Below, piece by piece: positions 55,090-64,000 of a stretch of 64,000 bases of DNA. The position numbers were made by a program, and so were the translations under genes. Source of the DNA: Eucalyptus grandis (Eukaryota > Streptophyta > Magnoliopsida > Myrtales > Myrtaceae); the NCBI RefSeq assembly GCF_016545825.1, contig NC_052621.1, positions 9,076,199 through 9,140,198 on the forward strand, in the 5' to 3' direction. Below the pieces are notes generated by a model, which saw only the letters and a list, made by a program, of their open reading frames with translations, was not told the origin of the DNA and searched no databases. The first letter of the stretch is position 1. Each line of letters starts with the position of its first letter.

Positions 55090-56240
55090 GTAAGTCATTT
55101 TCACAATTTTTTCTTCTGGACTTTCATCATTCATGCCTTGGAATTCTCTGTGTGGAGACTTTTGAGCATATGTAGCATCTTCGTCTTACATTCTAACGTT
55201 CAACGTGGATATTACGTTAATGTTTTGGAGAATTAAGTATGTCGTTTTCAACTTTAGACTAGACCCGGCACAAGAATAAATCTTTTAGACTATTACCTTT
55301 TTCTTATAAGGTAAACTAACGTAAGAGAAAGGCTATAGACCGAGAATTTAAATGTGATGTATGTCAATGTAATTCAAAGGTGAGAAAGCGCTATGCAAAG
55401 CATGTTGTCCTGTAGTGCCATGGTGGGTTTTTCTTTCTTTCTTTCTTTCTTTAATGGGATTGTAGTCAATGAGTTGCCTTAATTAGAAGAAATCTTCCAT
55501 TTGCTTGATCTATCTGGGCATACTTTGATTCTTTCTGAAAACTAAGATTATAACGATGCTAATGAAAAAACAGCAAGAGAATAGCGGATTTGCAAGATGG
55601 ATTCGATGAAAATGGAGTTTTATCTATTGCAAATCCTCAATTCAATAAGCGCGTTTCATAAATCAAATGACATGCGAGTTGAAATCTGAGTAGATCAACA
55701 TTAAGCAAAGAACGGTTTGGCTTGATGTGTGGTGGTGGAGAATCGAAATGTGTTCCGCTCCTACTCCATACTCACATCTTGTCTATTTGTTTCTAAACAA
55801 GCCTTTCAATTTTTGACCACTTCACCTCCCAGCAGCTTCCACATTATTTAGAGGTTGACTTAGACAAACTTATTTTCTGTAGTGTCATTAAATTTGCTTA
55901 ACTTATCAGATCCACAAAAAAATGTTCTTGCGACTGTACAAGTTGTATCCCAAGATCTTCGTGTTCGGGTCAAAGGTCAGTCGGTTATAATTGTCGAAGT
56001 TGGACGTGCCACTTTTTTTGTCTAAAAGTGTAAACTATTAGAAGAAAGGCACAAATTAAATTTCAAACTTCAAAATTCATAACAAGCTAACTTTGTAGTA
56101 CTGAATTATCTTAATCTCGCAGGATTGGATTAGTCACGCCGCGGCTATGAAATCGCTGAAAATAATGGCGTCTTCAATTTTTTTTCCCTTCTTTTTTGGG
56201 GGATCAGTAAGTCTAACTTAGTGCGCTCCAAACCAGTTAT
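55090..56240. repeat. Segmental duplication, copy 2
   Basis: Counterpart of 52240-53490. It lacks the MULE-type MITE found at the right edge of copy 1: here GCGCTCCAAACCAGTTATGG continues into LINE-like sequence. It includes a (TTTC)n run at about 55432-55451. Confidence 0.75.
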
Positions 56241-56990
56241 GGCAGGAGGACTATTGCTTGCTTTCGGCGGCATTTAATGCTCTTTGGCAAGAAGCTCCGA
56301 CGGTCGCATTGGCCCCTGGTCAACATCATCTTCAAAGGAGGAGAAGGAATCTGACAGCTGCACATAATTCCAATGACAGGCCAAGCACCAGTAAAGAAAT
56401 CTCGAGGAAAACCCATCAGCCCCAAGTGCCCCGTCCCCCAAACATGGACCGTGAAGCAGATTTTTAATCTCCTCAAACGTAAATGGCGAAGACAAGATGC
56501 TGGCGTGAAAGCGTCTGGGCAGCCTGTGCTGCATCACATCAGTCGATCGAGGGAGAGAAACAGCAGAGCGATCAGGTTCGGTCAGGAGAGCCTGCGAGGC
56601 CCTTTGAAAAGGACGTTGCTTCCCTCGGTCAGTTCTTGTACCGTCTGCAGAGAGCAGGAGGACCCTGGGGGCGTTCCTGGAAAATCCCAAACCCTCGAGA
56701 GATCTGAGCCATTTTACTGCTTGTGTCCTGGTTAAAAAAAGACCGAATGGGAACGCGCAACGCCCTCCCCGTTTTTACCACATTCGACCCGCTCGCTGCA
56801 TTCATTGCTAGTCGCGTTTTCCATTTCCCGTGCGGGACGCAACGGTGCAAGTTTTGCCATGAAAAGATTTCTACACGACTCGACCTTCGATGCACTTTTG
56901 TTCGGCGCTGACCGCTGTTCATAGTCGTTTCGCTCACCTGTACCGCCCCGTCATTTTCTTGGCCCTCTCCAATCAAAACCCACCACGGCA
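56241..56990 (-). mobile_element. LINE (L1-type) reverse-transcriptase relic
   Basis: On the minus strand an open frame reads PFTFEEIKNLLHGPCLGDGA, then LGADGFSSRFLYWCL. This resembles the start of plant L1 reverse transcriptase (the PGPDGF-type motif). Upstream frames (56629-56991) carry further broken LINE-like sequence. The coding is shifted between frames and cut at about 56241, so it is a dead fragment. Confidence 0.6.
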
Positions 56991-57111
56991 CAAGCCCGCC
57001 AAATCATAACTAGTGAACATTAATTACAAACCAATTCTTGTCCCTAAAAAAACGCTTCTCGCATTGCTGCTAGTCAGTATTTGAAGTCGGACGACTTTTC
57101 TATAGCCTCCT

Positions 57112-57114
57112 TAA

Positions 57115-57147
<33 letters not shown>
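57112..57147. repeat. (TC)n tract in the ATL gene leader
   Basis: A run of about 13 TC units, then TTTCTCTCGC, 80-110 bp before the start codon. Such pyrimidine runs are common in plant 5' leaders, so it may be transcribed. Confidence 0.8.
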
Positions 57148-57148
<1 letters not shown>

Positions 57149-57224
57149 GCTGTAGCTAAGTTTTAGCTATTAACTTCCTCATTATCAACTTCCTCGGTAT
57201 AGTCTCGTCAGAAACCCCAACACG

Positions 57225-59369
57225 ATGCACGCTTCGGGACCCTTGTTCTTAATCTTTCTTCTTAGATTCGTTTCGGCTCAGAAGACAACGGCCGACCATC
57301 CCTGCCCTTCACCGTGCCATGGGAGCGACCTCTCCGTACAGTTCCCGTTCGGGCTCACCGGGAGCCGCTGCGGCTACCCGGGCTTCGACCTCTCCTGCAA
57401 TCGCCAGCGCCAGACCATCCTCAACCTCCCTCCTCCGGCGGCTCGTCGTCCAGAACAGCTTCGTCGTCCAGAACATCGACTACGCGGCCCAGTCCGTCTG
57501 GCTCAACGACGCCGGCAACTGCCTCCCGAGCCGGCTCCTGAACTTCACCCTCGAGGGCTCCCCGTTCAGCGCCCTGAGGACCAAGAAGTACACGCTCGTG
57601 AACTGCTCCGGCGACGCCGCGCCGGCGGCGAGGGCGGCGATGCCGACGATGCTGGTGATCCGGTGCATGAGCGGCGAGGACTACCGGGTCATGTCGGTGG
57701 AGAGCCGGTTCTACCGCGGGTCCCCGTCGCGCGGGTGCCGCGAGGTCGGGAACGTCAGCGTGCCGGGAGCGTGGCCGGCCGCGTCGGATCTGCACGAGGA
57801 CCTGATGCTCGTGTGGCGAGAGCCCGACTGCAGTTCGTGCTTGGCGCGCGGCGGGACGTGCGGGCTGAGGGACGGCTCCGGTTTGGAGATCGCCTGCACG
57901 AATGTTCCGAGCACTGGTAAGTACTCCGATCTCGGGGCGACACCATCGTTCCAGTTTTTGACTCCTAAATTCATTTGAAGTCACGTGAATATCTTCGAAA
58001 TTCAACACAATTTCATCTTTGACGTAACGATCTTAAAAGACTAATAAGTAAGTACCGCATGGAGTGAAATTAATGAAAACGATGCTAAAATTATGTCGGG
58101 AGTACTTTACAATAAGTGCACATTTATTTTTTCCCTTAACTTTAGTAATAAAAAGTCTAGCAGCTAGATTGTCGTGAACTTTGATTAAGTCAAATGTACC
58201 ACTTTTTTTGGTGCGTTTTTCTTTGAGTTTCTTCTCTTTGTATATGCATAATAAAGTTTGTCACAATCAAAGTGGTGCTTAAATTACTTAAATTCTCGTC
58301 CGCCCTCAGACTTTTTAATAATCCGGCATGTAAGCATGGAGATCGGCTACCTAACAATCCTTTAAATTTTACATATATTTTAAAGAAGTTTCACCTGAAT
58401 TTAACCGCGGTCATTTAAGTCCAATGTTCATAAGAATTCTTCATTTATGGAAGACGTGGGAAGGAAATAGTTGGGACGGTACGCGGTAAAAGACAACGCC
58501 TTTTCTTTCTTCCTTACGTTTTTATTAAGGTCGGAAAATAGCGTTTGAAAGAGAAGGCAAGAGGTCCCTTTCCTTTTGAAGATGCTTTCGTGGCAATTGG
58601 ACTAATGACTCGGTACGTGATTTTGAGCTTAGACTTCGGGGGCCGTGATGCGAAAATAATTATTTTCAAGTCCTCAAGGTGAAAATTCCTCGAGTTTTTG
58701 TCCTTAATCTCAAAACTCAATGTGGGATCGTCAAATGATCATTTCCAGAAAAATGGGTTCGACATTTTCAACTTAGTTTGACTTCTTCATACGCAAGTAT
58801 ACATCGTCACCTTTGATCTTGGGTGATTCTTTGAACATACAAGTCAAGGATTTCTGCACTTTGTATGGAATTTTTCAGGTCTTCCAAGAAGTGCCAAATA
58901 CGGCATAATCATCGGCCTCGGCATCCCGGCCGTCCTCTGCCTCATTGGGCTCGCCGGCTACGTATGGGGCCTCATCAGCAATTACAGCCGGCGGTGCCGG
59001 CACCGGCACCAGCAGGAAGAAACTAACACAGAGTTCCCCACCATCATCTTCCCGCAGTCTTTCATCATGACGGGGCTCGACGGGCCGACCATCGAGTCCT
59101 ACCCGAAGACGCTGCTCGGCGTGAGCCGCCGCTTGCCCAAGCCCAGCGACAACACTTGCCCGATATGCTTGTGCGAGTACCAGCCAGAGGAGGCGTTACG
59201 GACCATACCCGAGTGCAATCACTATTTCCACGCCGACTGCATCGACGAGTGGCTCAAGATGAATGCCACATGCCCCTTGTGCCGGAACTCGCCGGAGGGG
59301 TCCGTTTTGTTCACGCCATCGGTCGTGTCGCGAGCATCGTCATCGTCTTCGCCTTCGACACCAGCTTAG
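57225..59369 (+). CDS. ATL20/21/22-type RING-H2 E3 ubiquitin ligase with GUB_WAK domain, frameshifted as read
   Basis: Predicted membrane E3 ubiquitin ligase. Two exons, 57225-57916 and 58879-59369, with a GTAAGT...CAG intron. A signal peptide (about 1-19) precedes a cysteine-rich galacturonan-binding-like region: CPSPCHGSDLSVQFPFG and RCGYPGFDLSCNRQ. Later come the conserved DYRVMSVESRFYRG and WREPDCSSCLARGGTCG. Exon 2 gives a membrane helix (IIIGLGIPAVLCLIGLAGY), the GLD motif (GLDGPTIESYPKT) and a RING-H2 at 324-365 (CPICLCEYQ, ECNHYFHADCIDEW, CPLC). All eight zinc ligands are present. In exon 1 the frame shifts by one base between ILNLPPPA and VVQNIDYAAQ (about 57436-57475), within a doubled 18-bp unit TCGTCGTCCAGAACA. 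Corrected length is about 393 aa. Either an assembly error or a recent null allele. Confidence 0.85.
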
Positions 59370-61127
59370 GATGGAATGGAGCTTGTCGTCTGTATATATT
59401 GAGATCGCTATGGTATGGGGGTTCTCGCGTTCTTTCAATCATCGTGTTTCTTGTATTTCAGATTTTGGTGAGATTTTTATTTTTGGATATCATCTTAGAA
59501 ACATAAAATCTTGTTCTTGATCTCTGTATGTTTTGATATCGTTTGCATTGATCCGACCCGATTCCCATGTCCAAGTTCCTAAAAAAATACCCACATGATG
59601 ATTTTTTTTCCTCTCTCTGCCAATCTTCTCTTACACCCGGTTTGGAATTAGGAGTGCCGTAGACCACCGATTTTACAATTCATTTGCCCAAAGAACAAAT
59701 TTCTTTTTGTTCCGCTAGATTTCTAAAAGAGTCCGCAAGTATGAAAAAATACCCCGTTAGTGAAAAGATTACTAATTATTCAGTTTCTCGATAATTTGTT
59801 GGTAACTTGTCTATACTTTCATGGATTCCCAACTCTTTGTGACCGTTACCAATGACCAACTTTTATCATCTTTTGATCAAATTTTGTTTTTTTTTTTTTT
59901 TTTTTTTTTTATCACTCACACAAACTTGTCAAGTATTATACAAATTCACAAGTTTTAATTTGAGTGCTTATTATTTTTTTGACTAATTACCAACTAGTTT
60001 TGGGTGTTTAATCAATTACTTACCAATGTTTATTTGGCTTCTTTTTTTTTTTTTTTAAGTTTATCAACTATTGTTTACGAATTTTTATACGTTTTTCTTG
60101 CTTACCAACTATTTTTGTAATTAAATTATCAACTAGATTGTATTAATAACTCTTATTTAAATAACAGATAAAAAAATTACTTTTTAAGTGAATTATCAAC
60201 TGGGGGTTCGTCCTAGTGACTACCCTTCCAACTTGGAAGGGGGAGGTAGGGGTTCAAATCTTCACTTTCTCGGGGGGATTGGGGTGGGAACGATTTCATT
60301 TCAGGAATGAGTTTTGACTCCCACGCCCTGCAAGGAGGCATGACAAAAGTTTGAGAGTGAGTGTTAGAGTAGGATTAGAGTAAACCGACCAAAATATATA
60401 TATTTGGTATCGCCAAATTTTCTTATTTCTAACAAATAAAAAAAAGGAGAAAATTCGGTAACCTTTAATTTACCATTATTACCAATACTTTAAATGTACT
60501 AACTATTATATGAAATCATAAACCTTTTATTGATGTTTCTTGGGGAAGTGATTATATTTATCGGCTGTATCAGCAAAAGGCTCTGATGTTTTTCTCACCA
60601 TCAACGTAGACACCAGTCCTTGATGTTTGACTTGTTGTTTCCTAAGGGAGTAGTTGCCATAACATGTTCATATTATAAAAATTGCAACATGAACATTTTT
60701 TCCATAAAACTCCAGAATTTTTTGACGTATAATGGATTTTCCTCTTAATTAATCTTATTCCTGATGAGTTGATATCACCCAAACATTTGACACAATTTAG
60801 ACTCCAAGACGGTTAGAAATCATTTTTAAAAATGATGAGGTGATTTAGGTGACTAATGACCAGATAATGTATCACGATTTCAAGAGATTAAGAAGATCTC
60901 GATCTTATTTCGGCCCATCGATAATTAATATTGCCAATGATTGTCTTTAGTATGTTCTGTTTTGACCTTTTGCTGTAGCATTGGTTGCATACACTTTTCC
61001 TAGGAAGCTCCATCGTCACATCCATATTGCTCTGGAGAAGAAAACTAAGCATTTCCGCTGGTCCTCACTACTAAAAACCCTGTATTCTCCAACTCGCTCA
61101 CCTTGTGATCTTCTCAAATGATCTCCC
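59370..61127. other. Intergenic region between the two ATL copies
   Basis: 3' UTR of the first copy, then AT-rich sequence with a T24-like tract near 59886-59911. Phrases such as TTACCAACTAGTTTT repeat loosely at 59980-60140. A SINE-like unit lies near 60195-60390. The right end should be the former promoter of the second copy. No gene is seen. Confidence 0.5.
60195..60390 (+). mobile_element. Possible tRNA-derived SINE
   Basis: GGGGGTTCGTCCTAGTGACT resembles a box A region. About 45 bases on, GGGGTTCAAATCTT resembles box B (GGTTCRANYC). The spacing and GC-rich body fit a tRNA-derived SINE head. The 3' end and target-site duplication are not clear. Confidence 0.4.
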
Positions 61128-63254
61128 ATGGCTCCCTCACCATTCTCTTCCATGTCCTTATTTTTCCTTCTCTTCCTCCAAGCAATAACCAGCAAAATCA
61201 CCAGCGCTAAGGCCTGTCCGACCGAAAATTTGTTCGACTAGAAGACCTGAGATGCGCTTCCCGTTCCGAATTAGGGAAGTCCAAGGCGAACGCTGCGGGT
61301 ACGAGGGGTTCGAAGTCTCGTGCGACAGGCGAAACCGAACGATCCTCCATTTGTCTGAAGCAGTGGACTTCGTCGTGGACAGTGGACACCATCGATTATG
61401 CCCATCAGTACATTCGAATGAAGGACCCGGACGATTGCCTCCCGAAACGGATTCTGGAGGACCGCTTCCTGAGCCCATCCTCGCCCTTTGAAGCCCGGGA
61501 CTACGAGTACTTCACGCTGGCGAACTGCTCGTCCACGAATTCCTCCACTGTCGGGCCAGTAAGCGGCATCGCGAGGCTCGACTGCCTCAGTCCGGCACGG
61601 GACATGGTGGTGGCCCTGGTCATAGACGATGAGCTCGCCTTGTCCTGGTTGATGCAGCATGAGTGCAACCTGTCGATGATCTCGGTCCCTCGGCGGGGGA
61701 AACATCCGACGAACATAATCGAAGGCATGTGGTGGAGTTGGTTTGAACCCGATCGCATATCATGCGAAGCAGCCAAGGGGAGATGGGATCAGAGTATATT
61801 TGCATAAGCAAACACATATTACACGTAGTGTATTTTTTGAGGAAAATTACCTATTGTAATTGTGCAAATTCAATTATAAACTATTTTTTGGCCAATTCAG
61901 TCATAAACCTTTTATATTTGTGCCAATTTAATCTATCTGGCCAATTTTGGTGGGGTAGTATCGACGTGGAAGCCCATTAGCACAACCTGTGAGCCAATGG
62001 TGGGTGAGCCTCACTAGTGGCCAGCAAGGTCGACCTCATCGGCCCTAGTCTCTGGCTGGTCTTGCAATCGGCTAGAGAAAGAAGGAAAGAAAAATCAAAT
62101 AAAGAGAGAAAAAAATGAAAAAGTACTTAAAAAATTGTCACATTAGTGTCAGCTGGATAGTCGACGTCCATGTTAGCATTTGCCAGAAAATTAGTTGGAT
62201 GGACTAAATTTGTATAAATGTAAAAGGTTTATCATTGAAATGACAAAAAAAATAAAATTGAATTGACACAATTATAATAGATTTAAGACTCTTTTCGTAA
62301 TTTTACCTCAAAATTCAATGTGGTCCTTGAATTTTTATATTCAATCTAATCTTTAAACTTTCCAAGTTCACTCAATTTGTTAAAAATTCTAAAACATATA
62401 GGAGATTTGATTATCATTTCTGTTAACTTGATGTTAGATTTATCATATTGGCGTTTACATGGGTTTCGTATGACCTCTTTCTCTATTTTGGGCCTAACAT
62501 AACAAAAGAATTACATTGAGCAATTTTTTAAAAGTTTCGAAATTAGATTGGGAAAAAGGAATTTCAAAGGTCATATTGAATGACTATTAATGTTATTGCC
62601 CGTGAATTTTGTTTAATAATGAATGTTACCCAAACTTTCAATTAGACTAATAGTACGGATAATTTATCAGTTTTTACAGAGATGCACGCTATTTTCAGAC
62701 CTGAAAGAACAGTGGACGCAGCTTGAGCTTCAAAAAGACTGAACATTCTTGTTCCCTTCTTCTTTGCGGAGTTCTTGCTCACATTTTTATGGCATCTCCT
62801 ATTTTCTTAGGCTTATCAACGGTCGCCCGGATCGCCATGGCTTCGCTCTTCGTGATACCATGTTCAATGTGCATCTATGGATGCATATGCTTCTTAAAGG
62901 TTCAGGTCTTCGTCCGTCCCCGTCTCGATCGAAATTAGCTCCAACCGCGTCCCAGGTTCAGCTCCACGGAACGCGGTCAGCGGGGAAGCCGTCGAAATGG
63001 CCTGAAGCAAAGCTGTTGGCGTGATGGGCATCAGCTCGCCCACCGTCGAATCTTATCCGAAGACTCGAGTCGATGACCTGGGGCAATTGCCTCGGCCCGA
63101 CGATGACGTTTGCGCGATTTTCCTGTCAAAATATGAGTGGAACGAGATGATCCGGACTATTCCCGAGTGCGGACATTATTTCCACACGTTTTGCATCGAC
63201 CAAAGGCTCCGGGAAAATGCTTCTTGCCCGTTGTGCCGCAATTACAAAGGGTAA
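61128..63254 (+). pseudogene. Degenerate ATL20/21/22-type RING-H2 paralogue
   Basis: This has the same architecture as 57225-59369 but is broken. The ATG at 61128 opens a signal-peptide-like MAPSPFSSMSLFFLLFLQA, then CPTENLFD and two in-frame stops. In other frames follow RFPFR..RCGYEGFEVSCDRRNR and then IDYAHQYIRMKDPDDCLPKR and EYFTLANCSS. A doubled GTGGACA (61374-61387) sits where the frame changes. After an intron-sized gap containing a MITE come a membrane-like segment and GISSPTVESYPKT. The RING is damaged: the first Cys pair reads CAIF instead of CPIC, and the Trp after CIDE is replaced (CIDQRL). ECGHYFH and CPLCRN persist. The first ATL copy is the probable parent or sister. Confidence 0.88.
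61841..62309. mobile_element. MITE inside the ATL pseudogene
   Basis: The left arm GAGGAAAATTACCTATTGTA, continuing AATTGTGCAAATTCAATT, pairs with the reverse complement of the right arm: GAGGTAAAATTACGAAAAG, continuing AATTGTGTCAATTCAATT. A short GC-rich centre (61985-62060) contains GCCTCACTAGTGGCC. Non-coding. Confidence 0.75.
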
Positions 63255-64000
63255 TCTATAATTCTCTCAGCTTTGTCATCATTTTTGTCATTCAGGGTTT
63301 TGGTATTTGAGGGCTCAAAAGTACCATTCAAACAAAGATTGGCTAGTCTAGATGATCAAGTACGATCTAAAACGATAGTGCATCAGCTTATGATGGATGG
63401 TACATAAGCCGTCCCTGCATGCTCTCAATTGAGGTGGCCGCTCCGTCCTTGATAACGTTTTTCTTTTTTTCAATTTCTTTTGGAGGGATTGAAATTAATG
63501 TCTACAATGGGACAATCAACAAAAGATTTTAAGAAAATTTGAGATCTTGATAGGTTCTTTTTTCACATCACCGATAAATATGAGTCTACTTTAGATATTG
63601 TCTTGTTCCCGGTTGGAATAGATTAACTTCCGATCGAGTCCATCAAGCAGCTCGATTTCGAGTAAAGAAAATGAGATCTGAATTGTTCACGTACCCTCTT
63701 TGTTCCGCTTTGGTCGCGCAGGTATACCGAGACAGAGGTCACAAATAACTGAAATTTGAAAGCTTGGGCTCGGCACAGAAACAGTTAAAAGCGGCCTTTG
63801 CTAATTCGCAGGAAGATTTCGTCCCTCAAGATCTGGACGTGGTCGGTTCGCTTACAATTTGCTGGGCGCTATAAGGTCGACATGTTTAATCAGCGGTCGA
63901 GGGGGATAAAAAAAGTAGCGAAAAGAAAAGGTGGAAAAGAGAAAAAGAAAAGGGGAGGGCCAGAAAATGCAAACAAAAGTTTTCTTCCAGCGGTCGTGTG
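63255..64000. other. Right-hand flank, nothing recognised
   Basis: AT-rich sequence after the ATL pseudogene, becoming purine-rich near 63900-63965. No gene, tRNA or clear repeat is visible before the window ends. Confidence 0.5.

Noticed and set aside
57421..58008. 195-codon minus-strand open frame over the ATL ectodomain
   Set aside because: It is an antisense shadow of a GC-rich exon, and its protein has no family features.

Overview
The window looks like nuclear DNA from a woody dicot. The genes have many introns with GT..AG junctions and plant-type protein families: a dynamin-related protein 1, the chloroplast NDH subunit NdhS, and an ATL-type RING-H2 protein. Intergenic DNA is AT-rich and full of small non-autonomous transposons, and one cytosolic tRNA gene is present. 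Several AT-rich elements carry a GC-rich core, which reminds me of Myrtaceae (Eucalyptus-like) genomes. That placement is a weak inference.

Layout, left to right. 0-1 kb: an intron-containing, broken calcineurin-B-like EF-hand relic (+). 4.4-8.5 kb: an alpha/beta-hydrolase lipase of the At4g10955 type (-), with two one-base frameshifts. 9.8-16.5 kb: a complete 16-exon DRP1A (-, 610 aa). 16.7-22.2 kb: gene-free, with a short retroposon, a 116-bp tandem repeat and a transposon-like insertion. 22.2-27.4 kb: a complete 9-exon UDP-glucose 4-epimerase (-, 348 aa) with a small LTR-element remnant in intron 4. 27.4-33.1 kb: tRNA-Ala(CGC) and a 1.6-kb hAT element with an 8-bp target-site duplication. 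33.1-35.9 kb: NDPK3-type nucleoside diphosphate kinase (-, 7 exons, one single-base deletion). 38.3-40.8 kb: a coiled-coil plus PH-domain protein (-, 7 exons, 251 aa). 44.5-45.2 kb: single-exon NdhS (+). 45.7-48.9 kb: a 78-aa KGD4-like mitochondrial protein (-, 3 exons). 49-57 kb: transposon-rich DNA with a 1.2-kb segmental duplication, a MULE-type MITE with a 9-bp target-site duplication and a LINE relic. 57.2-59.4 kb: an ATL20/21/22-type RING-H2 gene (+) with one frameshift. 61.1-63.3 kb: its degenerate paralogue.

From memory, the order UGE - NDPK - PH protein - NdhS resembles Arabidopsis At4g23920-At4g23890, and lipase - UGE - NDPK resembles the homoeologous At4g10955-At4g11010. This would be a conserved block rather than a functional cluster: the products serve nucleotide-sugar metabolism, NTP balance, membrane fission, photosynthetic electron flow and the TCA cycle. 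I found no operon, CRISPR, viral or clearly new system. The most interesting signals are the one-base frameshifts in otherwise conserved exons, the lesions at matching positions in both ATL paralogues, and a palindromic GC core shared by otherwise unlike MITEs.
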